Below, one piece after another: positions 52,150 through 60,992 of a stretch of DNA of 64,000 nt. The notes beneath the pieces were generated by a model. It made no database searches. It saw only the letters and a program-made list of their open reading frames with translations, and was not told the DNA's origin. Position 1 is the stretch's first letter, and the number at the start of each line of letters is the position of its first letter. Origin of the DNA: Litchfieldia alkalitelluris (GTDB taxonomy: Bacteria > Bacillota > Bacilli > Bacillales > Bacillaceae_L); the NCBI RefSeq assembly GCF_002019645.1, contig NZ_KV917374.1, forward strand, positions 1,686,696 through 1,750,695. The letters are read 5' to 3'. The position numbers and the translations under genes are program-made.

Positions 52150-53316
52150 ATGAACGAAAAGAAACAAATACGTGTAGGAATGATAGGTTACAAGTTCATG
52201 GGGAAAGCCCATAGTCTTGCTTATCGAAATCTACCTTTTTATTTTGACACAGATGCAATTCCCATCACGCAGGCTATTTCCGGGCGCAATGAAGAGAATG
52301 TCAAACAAGCAGCCGAAAAGATGGGATGGGCCTCATATGAAACAGATTGGCGTCGATTAATTGAACGTGATGACATTGATTTGATTGATATCGTGGCTCC
52401 AAACGACTCACATGCAGAAATGGTGATTGCTGCTGCTGAAGCTGGAAAGCATATCATTTGTGAAAAACCACTTGCGATGACCGTTGAACAAGCAGAACGA
52501 ATGCTTGAAGCGGTTGAGAAAAATAAAGTCGTACATATGATTTGTCATAACTATCGATTTGCTCCAGCTGTACAGTTTGCAAAAAAGCTGATTAAGGAAG
52601 GAAGATTAGGAAAAATACGCCATATCCGTGCAACCTATCTACAGGATTGGATTATGGACCCGAATTTCCCACTCACATGGAGGCTACGTAAAGATGTGAC
52701 TGGAACAGGGACGTTGGGGGATATCGCTGCCCATAGTATCGATTTAGCTAGATTCCTAGTAGGTGAGTTTACAGAGGTTGTCGGAATGATGGAAACCTTC
52801 ATTAAGGAGCGTCCTATCGGAGAGATGACTGGGGGCTTAAGTGGAAAGGTAGAAGGTGGGGAAATGGGAGAAGTCGATGTAGACGATGCTGCTGCTTTTA
52901 TGGCTCGATTTGAAAACGGTGCTCTTGGAGTGTTTGAAGCAACTAGACTTGCTGGGGGAAATCGAAATGGCAACCGCTTTGAAATTAACGGAGAGTTAGG
53001 CTCGATTCGCTGGGACATGGAAAATATGAATAACCTACAAGTGTACTTTGATCAGGATGAACATGGTCTGCAAGGCTTTCGAACAATTAATTGTACAGAA
53101 GAATACCATCCTTTCGCAGGTGCCTATTGGCCAGCAGGTCATATAATCGGCTATGAACACACTTTTATTAATCTATTCACCGAGTTAATGAATGGGATAG
53201 CAACAGGTAAAAGCCCCGAACCTAATTTCGTGGACGGCCTAAAGAACCAAAAAGTATTACATGCAATAGAAGAGTCGGCTAAAAAGAAATCATGGGTAGA
53301 AATAGAACGAAGCTAA
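52150..53316 (+). CDS. Gfo/Idh/MocA-family sugar dehydrogenase (YKFMGKAH subtype)
   Basis: A 388-residue oxidoreductase. The dinucleotide loop reads GMIGYKFMGKAHSLAY, a recognised variant of GxGxxG. The EKP motif (ICEKPLAMT), NYRFAPAVQFAKKLI and the catalytic Asp and His in GTLGDIAAHSIDLARFL are intact, as is EGGEMGEVDVDDAAAFMA. ATG 52150 follows GAAGGTGAAA. With a full set of catalytic residues it is the best candidate for the oxidising step, making a 3-keto sugar from the imported substrate, as LgdA does with levoglucosan. It is the eighth-from-left element of the XylR-like regulated cluster. Confidence 0.9.
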   Translation: MNEKKQIRVGMIGYKFMGKAHSLAYRNLPFYFDTDAIPITQAISGRNEENVKQAAEKMGWASYETDWRRLIERDDIDLIDIVAPNDSHAEMVIAAAEAGKHIICEKPLAMTVEQAERMLEAVEKNKVVHMICHNYRFAPAVQFAKKLIKEGRLGKIRHIRATYLQDWIMDPNFPLTWRLRKDVTGTGTLGDIAAHSIDLARFLVGEFTEVVGMMETFIKERPIGEMTGGLSGKVEGGEMGEVDVDDAAAFMARFENGALGVFEATRLAGGNRNGNRFEINGELGSIRWDMENMNNLQVYFDQDEHGLQGFRTINCTEEYHPFAGAYWPAGHIIGYEHTFINLFTELMNGIATGKSPEPNFVDGLKNQKVLHAIEESAKKKSWVEIERS

Positions 53317-53362
53317 TTGAATTCGCACCATCGAGTGTGAAAAGTTTTACACTCAGTGTGGA

Positions 53363-53482
53363 ATGAGCGGAGAGCCACTCGACTCCTGTGGGATCTAGCG
53401 GTTACGTGAGACCCCGCAGGAGCCAAAAGCGACGAGGAGGCTCACGAACCGCCCCACGGAAAGCGAGTGGATCGCAGCTCAT
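53363..53482 (+). repeat. Intergenic structured element with crossing stems
   Basis: About 120 nt with outer stems ATGAGC/GCTCAT and CCACTCG (53375) /CGAGTGG (53464). Two inner pairings interleave: CTCCTGTGGG (53383-53392) with CCCGCAGGAG (53413-53422), and GCGGTT-A-CGTGAG (53398-53410) with CTCACGAACCGC (53441-53452). The order 1-2-1-2 is that of a pseudoknot. I recognise this GCGGAAAGCGAGTGG-type sequence as a kind of intergenic repeat spread in Bacillus genomes. A degraded copy is at 41440. It has no coding capacity. Confidence 0.75.
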
Positions 53483-53539
53483 GGAACTCCACTATCTAGG
53501 TTCGTTTCAGGGTAAATAGATTATTATGGAGGGATTACA

Positions 53540-54655
53540 TTGAAAAAAGTAAAAGTAGGTATCATAGGCTGCGGGAACATAAGTGCAATCTACTTACAAG
53601 CCCCAAAAACACTTGAAATATTAGACGTTATAGCCGTTGCCGACATCGATGTGGAACGGGCAAAATCCAAAGCAGAAGAATACGGCATCAGCAAGGCTTA
53701 TACAGTGGAAGAGCTCCTAGCAGATCCAGAAGTTGAAATTGTCATCAATCTAACGATACCAGGTGCTCATTTTGAAGTATGTATGAAAGCTCTTGAAGCT
53801 GGAAAGCATGTATATGTTGAAAAACCACTCTCGATCGAGCTTGAAGATGGTAAAAAACTATTGCAAGTAGCTGTGGAAAAAGGTCTTCGAGTAGGGTGTG
53901 CTCCAGATACCTTTTTAGGTGGTGGCCTACAAACATGCAGAAAGCTAGTGGATGATGGTTGGATTGGTGAGCCAATTGCAGCAACTGCTTTTATGATGGG
54001 AAATGGACCAGAGGGGTGGCATCCGGATCCAGAGTTTTTTTATAAAAAAGGCGGAGGACCGATGCTTGATATCGGACCTTATTATCTAACAGCACTCATC
54101 AATCTTATCGGACCTATTAAGCGAATCACTGGTTCAGCGCGGGCATCATTCCCAGAGCGGACGATATTAAGTCAGCCAAAATATAAGCAGAAAATTACTG
54201 TTGATGTACCAACACATACAACCGGAATCATCGATTTTGAAGGTGGTGCGATTGCCACTTTGATTACAAGCTTTGATATTTTTGGAGGGTCTAAGCTTCC
54301 GCGCATTGAGTTATATGGGACAGAGGGAACATTAGTGGTCCCTGATCCAAATGAGTTTGGCGGCCCTATTTTTATAAAACGTCGTGGAGAGAAGGAGTGG
54401 TCTCAAGTTCCACTTTCACATGGCTTTACAGAAAATAGCCGTGGGATCGGTGTGGCAGATATGGCGTTTGCGATCGTAAATAATCGACCACATCGTGCTA
54501 GTGGAGAACTAGCCAATCACGTGTTAGAAGCGATGCACGCGTTTCATCTTGCATCTGAAACTGGACAGCACTATGAGATGACAACAAGCTGTGAACGCCC
54601 TGCACCTTTTCCGGTAGGCTTAACAAAAGAAACGCTTGAATTAATTAATCGTTAA
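53540..54655 (+). CDS. Gfo/Idh/MocA-family oxidoreductase (GPYY subtype), second copy
   Basis: A 371-residue paralogue of the 47302 gene product, sharing [46 protein letters not shown] and the Tyr-for-His motif [19 protein letters not shown] 53540 follows ATGGAGGGATTACA. The structured element at 53363-53482 lies directly upstream. The tandem paralogues and their TIM-barrel partners suggest two rounds of similar chemistry, or a duplication of an enzyme pair. Whether it is a dehydrogenase or a reductase in vivo cannot be told from sequence. Confidence 0.88.
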   Translation: MKKVKVGIIGCGNISAIYLQAPKTLEILDVIAVADIDVERAKSKAEEYGISKAYTVEELLADPEVEIVINLTIPGAHFEVCMKALEAGKHVYVEKPLSIELEDGKKLLQVAVEKGLRVGCAPDTFLGGGLQTCRKLVDDGWIGEPIAATAFMMGNGPEGWHPDPEFFYKKGGGPMLDIGPYYLTALINLIGPIKRITGSARASFPERTILSQPKYKQKITVDVPTHTTGIIDFEGGAIATLITSFDIFGGSKLPRIELYGTEGTLVVPDPNEFGGPIFIKRRGEKEWSQVPLSHGFTENSRGIGVADMAFAIVNNRPHRASGELANHVLEAMHAFHLASETGQHYEMTTSCERPAPFPVGLTKETLELINR

Positions 54656-54679
54656 CAAAACTATTTGGAGGTAATGAAT

Positions 54680-55438
54680 ATGGCGAAAATAGGTTTACAA
54701 CTCTACTCCGTTCGGGACAGTGCAGCAGAGGACTTTTTAGGAACAGTAAGTCAGGTAGCAGAAATGGGGTATGATGGAATTCAATTTGCTGGATTTTTTG
54801 ATACACCTTCTCATGAACTTAAGAGAGTACTAGATGAAAAAGGAATCGTCCCTGCAGGTGGTCACTTGGGGCTAGATGTTTTAAAAGGAGAATTCTTAGA
54901 AAAAACACTTCAATATAATAAAGAGATTGGAAACGATTTAATTATATGTCCGTATTTACCTGAAGAGCTTAGGAGGACAGAAGAGGATTATAAAAAAATT
55001 GCCCAGGAATTAAATGAAATTGGCTTAAAGTGTAAGGAACATGGCTTTCGTTTTGCTTATCATAATCATGATTTTGAGTTTCAAACGCTGGGAAAACAGA
55101 CAGGATTTGAACTTTTATTCCAACAAACGGATCCTGAGTTAGTAAAAATGGAACTGGATTGCTATTGGGCCACTTTTGCAGGACTTGATCCGCGCAAAAT
55201 TATTGAGTCATATGGTGACCGTGTCGTTTCTCTACATATTAAAGACATGAAAGTGGTGAATGGTAAAAAGCGTAGTATTGAAATTGGGTCAGGTGAGTTA
55301 GACATTGATGGACTACTACAGGTTGGAAATGACATAGGTGTTGAATGGTATATTATCGAACAGGAGCAATTCGATGGTGACCCGATGGAAAGCTCAGCTA
55401 TTAATATTAAAAACTTACATTCACTCGTAAAACAGTAA
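54680..55438 (+). CDS. Sugar phosphate isomerase/epimerase-like TIM barrel, second
   Basis: A 252-residue xylose isomerase-like TIM barrel starting at ATG 54680 (GGAGGTAAT upstream). Probable metal ligands are in FAYHNHDFEFQ, KMELDCYWATFAG, VSLHIKDMK and YIIEQEQFDG. GLQLYSVRDS at the N-terminus is typical of the subgroup that includes bacterial 3-keto-glucoside hydrolases/lyases and LgdB-like enzymes. It is the last gene of the operon, 24 bp after the Gfo/Idh/MocA gene, and is closed by a strong terminator. Confidence 0.88.
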   Translation: MAKIGLQLYSVRDSAAEDFLGTVSQVAEMGYDGIQFAGFFDTPSHELKRVLDEKGIVPAGGHLGLDVLKGEFLEKTLQYNKEIGNDLIICPYLPEELRRTEEDYKKIAQELNEIGLKCKEHGFRFAYHNHDFEFQTLGKQTGFELLFQQTDPELVKMELDCYWATFAGLDPRKIIESYGDRVVSLHIKDMKVVNGKKRSIEIGSGELDIDGLLQVGNDIGVEWYIIEQEQFDGDPMESSAINIKNLHSLVKQ

Positions 55439-55445
55439 TTTAACC

Positions 55446-55484
55446 ATAGGAAAAGAGTAGGAATCATCTCTTTTCCTATTTTTA
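55446..55484 (+). terminator. Terminator of the XylR-like regulated operon
   Basis: ATAGGAAAAGAG (55446-55457) and CTCTTTTCCTAT (55468-55479), a perfect 12-bp stem followed by T5. Confidence 0.9.
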
Positions 55485-55518
55485 TATGTAACTTAGGGTT
55501 TAGCTGGAGGTGAGTTCG

Positions 55519-56196
55519 ATGAATTCGTTTATTGATGTAAAAGGGGTTCAGCGAGATTTTGGTCAGGGAAATCAAACAATCTCTGTTCTTAAGGGGATAA
55601 ATCTTTCGATTGATCAGCATCAAATGATTGCCTTAAAAGGAAGGTCTGGCTCTGGAAAAACCACACTTTTGAATTTAATAGGGGGCTTGGATCAACCAAC
55701 AAAGGGAGAAATCTATGTTGATGGTCAACAAATTAATACCTTAAGTGATCGGGAATGTTCCGAATATAGAAGAACGAATATCGGCTTTATTTTTCAATCA
55801 CATGGACTGGTTCCTCTAATGACAGTTGAGGAGAATGTGGAATTTAGTCTTCGAGTAGCTGAAATACCTAGAGAAGAATGGAAGACTCGTGTGGAAGAAG
55901 CGTTAGAGCTTGTTGGATTAACGAAAAGAATGAAGCATCTGCCACTAGAAATATCCGGTGGTGAACAACAAAGGGTAGCGATTGCACGTGCAATCGCAGT
56001 CTGTCCCGTTCTCATTTTAGCCGATGAACCTACTGCTGAATTAGACAGTAAACGGTCATATCAATTAATTAATGTATTACAAGAGCTTGTACAGGAGAAA
56101 AAAACGACGATTATCATGACCACCCACGATCCAGCGATTCTAGAAATGCTTGACCATGTCTATCAATTGGAGGATGGAAGAATTGAAGCTGTATAG
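55519..56196 (+). CDS. MacB-type ABC exporter ATPase 1
   Basis: A 225-residue ATPase of the LolD/MacB type: Walker A GRSGSGKTT, Q-loop FIFQSHGLVPLMTVEENVEF, signature ISGGEQQRVAIARAI, Walker B LILADEPTAELDSK and switch His in MTTHDP. ATG 55519 follows TGGAGGTGAG. It overlaps the next gene by 14 bp and should power the FtsX-like permease encoded at 57230, together with the second ATPase gene at 60041. The exported substrate is unknown. Confidence 0.92.
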   Translation: MNSFIDVKGVQRDFGQGNQTISVLKGINLSIDQHQMIALKGRSGSGKTTLLNLIGGLDQPTKGEIYVDGQQINTLSDRECSEYRRTNIGFIFQSHGLVPLMTVEENVEFSLRVAEIPREEWKTRVEEALELVGLTKRMKHLPLEISGGEQQRVAIARAIAVCPVLILADEPTAELDSKRSYQLINVLQELVQEKKTTIIMTTHDPAILEMLDHVYQLEDGRIEAV

Positions 56197-57214
56197 ACGA
56201 TATCGATTGGCAGTGTTGATGATTATTACATTTTTACTATTGTTTCCGTTATCAGCATGTTCACTTCTTCCTAAAGAAGAGCCTGTCCTTGCACCTCCGT
56301 TAGTAGAACCTGCAACAATCGATTATGATACGGTAACGATAAAAACGGGGGACATTGTAAAGCGAGTAAAAGGGATGGGTACGATTGTGCCGCTAGATCA
56401 TCAGCCATTGTCCTTTACACAATCAGGCGGAAGAATAAAGAAAATCCATGTAACAAAGGGAGATGCTGTGAAAAAGGGTCAGGTGTTGGCAGAAGTCGAT
56501 ACAGGGAATCTACAGTATCAACTCGAGTTAGCAAGGATTAACTTAAAAAAGGCGGATTTACGACTAAAACAGCTCCAATCACAACGCTCTGATACATATA
56601 CGATTGACATGGCGAAGTTAGATCAACAAGGCATTGAAATTCAAATCCGTCAGCTTGAGGGAGAACTAACTAACTCATCAATCGTCTCACCTCTTACAGG
56701 AATGGTTACGTTTGTAACAGAGTTAAAGATAGGCGATCTGATACAGGCATTTGAACCAGTTGTCCAGATTGCCGACACGTCTAAGCTGCAAGTCATTTAT
56801 ACGGCTACAGGAGCTGAAGAATTAACGGATATAAAAATTGGTATGAAAGCAGCGTTAAGTGTGGATGGTAAATCGTTAGAAGGAAAAATAACCCAAACCC
56901 CACGGGATGTCCCAAAAGAACTGTTGGAAAAAGATCCTGATCTTTATCAAAGAAGCATCTTTATCTCACTAAATGATATACCAAAGGAAGCAGAGGTAGG
57001 AAGCTCCATTGATCTTGAAATCATTACTGCGAAAAAAGAGAATGTATTAATTTTACCAAAAAGTGCGCTTCGAAGCTCAGGAGGACGTCAATATGTTCAT
57101 GTGTTTGTAGAAGAAGCAAAACGCGAGGTCGATATTGAGGTAGGAATTGTATCAGCTACAGAGGTAGAAGTGATAAGTGGCTTGGATGAAGGTGATACCG
57201 TTATTTTAAAATAA
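56183..57214 (+). CDS. HlyD/MacA-like membrane fusion lipoprotein
   Basis: A 343-residue adaptor protein. TTG 56183 (9 bp after GGAGG) gives an ideal lipoprotein signal: MKLYRRYRLAVLMI then LLLFPLSAC. The body shows an unknotted lipoyl/barrel-sandwich (GGRIKKIHVTKGDAVKKGQV, SPLTGMVTFVTELKIGDLI), a short coiled-coil hairpin (LELARINLKKADLRLKQLQS) and a beta-barrel region ending in GLDEGDTVILK. In Gram-positives such proteins assist MacB-like permeases. It overlaps the upstream ATPase gene and is followed 15 bp later by the permease gene. Confidence 0.88.
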   Translation: MKLYRRYRLAVLMIITFLLLFPLSACSLLPKEEPVLAPPLVEPATIDYDTVTIKTGDIVKRVKGMGTIVPLDHQPLSFTQSGGRIKKIHVTKGDAVKKGQVLAEVDTGNLQYQLELARINLKKADLRLKQLQSQRSDTYTIDMAKLDQQGIEIQIRQLEGELTNSSIVSPLTGMVTFVTELKIGDLIQAFEPVVQIADTSKLQVIYTATGAEELTDIKIGMKAALSVDGKSLEGKITQTPRDVPKELLEKDPDLYQRSIFISLNDIPKEAEVGSSIDLEIITAKKENVLILPKSALRSSGGRQYVHVFVEEAKREVDIEVGIVSATEVEVISGLDEGDTVILK

Positions 57215-57229
57215 AGGGAGGAGAGCTGC

Positions 57230-60040
57230 ATGACAATTATTAAAATTATCATCAGAAAAATGCTAAGTAATCGATGGCTAACTGGCAGCTTATTCCTCGG
57301 ATTACTGATCACGGTGTCACTAGTCTCGAGCATTCCGACTTATACCTCGAGTGTTTTACACAAGCTGTTAGTGAGTGAGCTTGAAGATTATCAAATCAAG
57401 CAAGGGCAGTTTCCTGGGGAGTTCTCATTTTTAACGAATTTTTCGGAGTCAACCGATGTCGATTCTCTTAAGAAAATAGGAGAAATCAATGATGGAATGA
57501 TTAGTGATGTGGGTTTGCCGGCTTTAGCAAAAACATTGATTTTAAGCACTCATCCATATGAAATTAAGTTAGGTGAAAACAGTGACCAACCATTTGGCCG
57601 AATGGTGAGTATGACTAACATTGAAAACCATATTACGATAACCGATGGTGAATTTCCACAATCCTCTAAGGATGACATCATTCAAGTGTTAGTACCTGAA
57701 AAGGCATTACAGAAGAGAGGAATCGTTTTAAACTCACAATTGACGTTAAAAGATGGCGAAGAAACGCTCACCATTCAGCCAGTAGGGACCTTTCGGGCGA
57801 AGGAAACAAATGACCCTTATTGGTCGATTCCACCGGAACGTTATACAGATGATTTTATTGTTGTGGAAGAACTGTTTCAGCAGTTGTTTTTAAAAGATGG
57901 GGTGTTAGCGTCTGCACGCTTTTATACAGCATTTGACTATCACTTGATCCAAGAAAAACAAAGTCAGAAGCTATTAAACTTAGAAAATCGTTTAAAGTCA
58001 GAAGTAAGTGAAGTGAATAAAGAACCGATCATCATCCAATTTCCAATTCATGATCTATTGGTTAGCTATTTAAGTAAAGGGAAGCAGTTAACCATCATGT
58101 TTTGGTCACTAAACATACCAGTGATCATCATGCTCGGTTTATATTTGTTCATGGTATCGCGCTTAATTGTTGAACGGCAGCTGACTGAAATTGCCGTTTT
58201 ATCAAGCAGAGGTGCTAAAAGATCACAAATCATGATGATTTATTTTATCGAAGTCAGCATTCTTGGGATGGTTGCGGTAGTAATTGGTCCCATGATTGGA
58301 TTCGCCTTTTGCAAATTCTTAGGTGCAACAAATGGTTTTCTTGAGTTTGTCCAGAGAGAACCACTTCAAGTTGCTGTGACGATGAAGTCTTATTTGTACG
58401 GAATATGCGCTATCCTTGTTTCAATGGTGATGGTGATGCTACCAGTCTATCAAGCTTCAAAAAAGAGTATTGTCCATCATAAGCAAACATTGACAAAGGC
58501 GATGGTTGCTCATGAATGGTATTCGCTACTTGTGGCGGTTCTCTTTTTAATTTTTTCAATATATGGTTTATTTGTATTTAAAAATAGACAGCCAGCTGCG
58601 CATGGAGAGGAGTTATTTGTTGATCCGATTCTCTTTTTCATTCCAGCGCTATTCATTATTGGTGTTGCGTTGCTATTCTTACAAATTTATCCTTTACTAT
58701 TAAAGACTTTGTATCGTATAGGAGAGAAGTATTGGAGCTTATCATTGTTTAGTACGTTTATACAGGTTAGTCGATCATCAAGGCAGTATCAGTTTCTGAT
58801 GCTTTTTCTAATGATGACGATTGGTATTGGAATCTTTAGTGCAAGCTCTGCACGTACATTGAATCTAAACCTTGAGCAGCAGATTCGCTATAAAAATGGA
58901 GCAGATCTTGTTTTAGACGTCAAATGGGAAAGTACTAGCATTCAGTCACTTCCTGTATCAGGATCCACGACTCCAGCTACCTCAGAAACCGAGGAAAATG
59001 CTGTGACCGAGAAAGACGTTGTGTATTCAGAACCACCATTTGATCCTTTTTTAAAACTAGAAGAAGTTGAACATGCTGCAAAAGTTTTACAAAAAGATGA
59101 TATAACGGTTGAAGCAAAAGGGAAATCTCTCTTTTCAATGAAGTTAATGGGAATTGAGCCAAATGAGTTTGGTCAAACGGCTTGGTTTAAATCATCTTTA
59201 CTTCCGTCTCATTGGTATGGCTATTTAAACTTGTTAGCAGCCGAACCCAGCTCAGTGTTAATCTCTAGTAAAATAGCAGATTCATTAGATGTAACAACCG
59301 GTGATTATTTAACGTTAAAAGATTCATCATCAAACTCAATGGAAGTAGTCATATATGAAATTATGGACTATTGGCCGACATTTAACCCCTCCCTTAAAAA
59401 TGAAGATGGAGGAGAAGCGGGACTGATTGTGGCGAACCTTCCATATGTACAAAACAGAATGTCACTTGAGCCTTATCAAGTATGGCTGAAGGTAAAAGAA
59501 GAGAAATCAAGAGCAACTTTGTACGAAAGTGTGAAAAAAGCAGAAATCCCAGTTATCAATATAAGTGATATCCATCCAAAGCTAGTAGAGTTGAAAAATA
59601 GCGCCTTTCTACTAGGGTTAAATGGTACCCTTTCACTAGGTTTCTTGATTTCGGTAGGGATTGCGTTCGTAGGTTTTTTACTTTATTGGATTTTAACAAT
59701 CCAAGCACGAACTCTTCAATATGGGATTTACCGTGCAATGGGTGTGCCATTAAGAAAATTAATAGCTATCTTAGTTTATGAGCAGTTGTTTACATCAGGG
59801 GTTGCAGCGGTTTTAGGCCTGATCATCGGAGGAATAACAAGTATCTTATATGTTCCCTTATTTCAAATTTCCTTTGATCCACAGCAAATGGTACCACCTT
59901 TTCAAGTAATCTTTGATCCAAGTGATGAACGGAAGATTTATGTATTTGTTACATTGATGTTGGTGATTGGCTTAACCATTTTTATTTTATTTTTAAAGAA
60001 GCTGAACATTCATCAAGCCGTAAAGTTAGGTGAGGATTAA
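57230..60040 (+). CDS. Large FtsX-family ABC permease
   Basis: A 936-residue permease with two FtsX-like modules. An N-terminal span (LTGSLFLGLLITVSLVSSI) leads to a large extracellular domain. Membrane segments cluster at about residues 287-410 and 425-530, a second extracellular domain follows at about 545-775, and the final spans lie at about 780-930. The segments ERQLTEIAVLSSRGAKRSQI and ARTLQYGIYRAMGVPLRKL are the two cytoplasmic coupling motifs of the FtsX fold. It forms the exporter with the flanking ATPases. Possible roles are peptide, lipid or antibiotic export or envelope stress response; the sequence does not decide. Confidence 0.9.
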   Translation: MTIIKIIIRKMLSNRWLTGSLFLGLLITVSLVSSIPTYTSSVLHKLLVSELEDYQIKQGQFPGEFSFLTNFSESTDVDSLKKIGEINDGMISDVGLPALAKTLILSTHPYEIKLGENSDQPFGRMVSMTNIENHITITDGEFPQSSKDDIIQVLVPEKALQKRGIVLNSQLTLKDGEETLTIQPVGTFRAKETNDPYWSIPPERYTDDFIVVEELFQQLFLKDGVLASARFYTAFDYHLIQEKQSQKLLNLENRLKSEVSEVNKEPIIIQFPIHDLLVSYLSKGKQLTIMFWSLNIPVIIMLGLYLFMVSRLIVERQLTEIAVLSSRGAKRSQIMMIYFIEVSILGMVAVVIGPMIGFAFCKFLGATNGFLEFVQREPLQVAVTMKSYLYGICAILVSMVMVMLPVYQASKKSIVHHKQTLTKAMVAHEWYSLLVAVLFLIFSIYGLFVFKNRQPAAHGEELFVDPILFFIPALFIIGVALLFLQIYPLLLKTLYRIGEKYWSLSLFSTFIQVSRSSRQYQFLMLFLMMTIGIGIFSASSARTLNLNLEQQIRYKNGADLVLDVKWESTSIQSLPVSGSTTPATSETEENAVTEKDVVYSEPPFDPFLKLEEVEHAAKVLQKDDITVEAKGKSLFSMKLMGIEPNEFGQTAWFKSSLLPSHWYGYLNLLAAEPSSVLISSKIADSLDVTTGDYLTLKDSSSNSMEVVIYEIMDYWPTFNPSLKNEDGGEAGLIVANLPYVQNRMSLEPYQVWLKVKEEKSRATLYESVKKAEIPVINISDIHPKLVELKNSAFLLGLNGTLSLGFLISVGIAFVGFLLYWILTIQARTLQYGIYRAMGVPLRKLIAILVYEQLFTSGVAAVLGLIIGGITSILYVPLFQISFDPQQMVPPFQVIFDPSDERKIYVFVTLMLVIGLTIFILFLKKLNIHQAVKLGED

Positions 60041-60925
60041 ATGATACTTTGTCAAAATCTATTAAAGATTTATAAGGTCGATGACGATCATGAAGTGATG
60101 GCATTACAAGGGCTTGATTTAGAGGTTGAACAAGGCGAATTCATGGGGATTATTGGAACCAGTGGGAGCGGGAAATCGACTTTATTAAACATTCTTGGGG
60201 GACTAGATCGTCCAACTGCAGGCACGTGCAGCATTGATGGGAAAGATTTAGTGAAGATGTCTGATAAAGAGCTTGTGAGATATAAACTAGAAACCGTAGG
60301 GTTTGTTTGGCAAAATAACGCAAGAAATCTTATTCCATATTTAACTGCGATGGAAAACGTCGAGCTTCCAATGCTTCTAAAAGGAAAACAAAGCCGTGAA
60401 CGAGCAAGGGAGCTTCTTGAACTAGTGGGAATGGGTCATCGATTAAATAGTAAGTTAAGCATGCTCTCTGGTGGTGAACAGCAACGAGTAGCGATTTCGA
60501 TTGCACTTGCTAATAGCCCTAGATTATTACTAGCAGATGAACCAACAGGAAGTGTGGATTCGAAAACAGCTGATGTCATTTTAGATGTGTTTCGTGAAAT
60601 CAACCGTAGCCTAAATGTTACCATTGTCATCGTGACTCATGATACTGAACTGATGAAAAAAATGGATCGAGTCGTCGCGATTCGCAATGGAAAAACATCA
60701 AGTGAAATCATAAGACGTACTTTTGATGAAATGGAAGGAATCGAGCAGCAGCAAGGAAACACACTAGAGGACACACATGTAGAGTTAGCTGTCATTGACA
60801 AAGCGGGTAGAATTCAAGTGCCTCGAGACTACCTAAACGCGATTGGTCTTGAAAAAGAGAAAGCGAATAAACTAGAGGTTAAATTAGAGAATGGGAAGAT
60901 TATTTTAGTGAATCCGAAACGGTAA
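60041..60925 (+). CDS. ABC exporter ATPase 2 with C-terminal AbrB-like domain
   Basis: A 294-residue protein. Residues 1-225 are a MacB/LolD-type ATPase: Walker A GTSGSGKST, Q-loop FVWQNNARNLIPYLTAMENV, signature LSGGEQQRVAISIAL, Walker B LLLADEPTGSVDSK and switch VTHD. Residues about 248-294 form a swapped-hairpin AbrB/SpoVT-like segment (VIDKAGRIQVPRDYLNAIGL then LEVKLENGKIILVNP). An AbrB DNA-binding-type fold on an exporter ATPase is unusual; it may serve dimerisation or tie transport to regulation. ATG 60041 directly follows the permease stop. Confidence 0.9.
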   Translation: MILCQNLLKIYKVDDDHEVMALQGLDLEVEQGEFMGIIGTSGSGKSTLLNILGGLDRPTAGTCSIDGKDLVKMSDKELVRYKLETVGFVWQNNARNLIPYLTAMENVELPMLLKGKQSRERARELLELVGMGHRLNSKLSMLSGGEQQRVAISIALANSPRLLLADEPTGSVDSKTADVILDVFREINRSLNVTIVIVTHDTELMKKMDRVVAIRNGKTSSEIIRRTFDEMEGIEQQQGNTLEDTHVELAVIDKAGRIQVPRDYLNAIGLEKEKANKLEVKLENGKIILVNPKR

Positions 60926-60992
60926 GGGCTATTGTCGTAAGTAATGTAATCAGGCACTGGCTTTGATTCCCTTATTAGGGCTTTTGGCGAGA

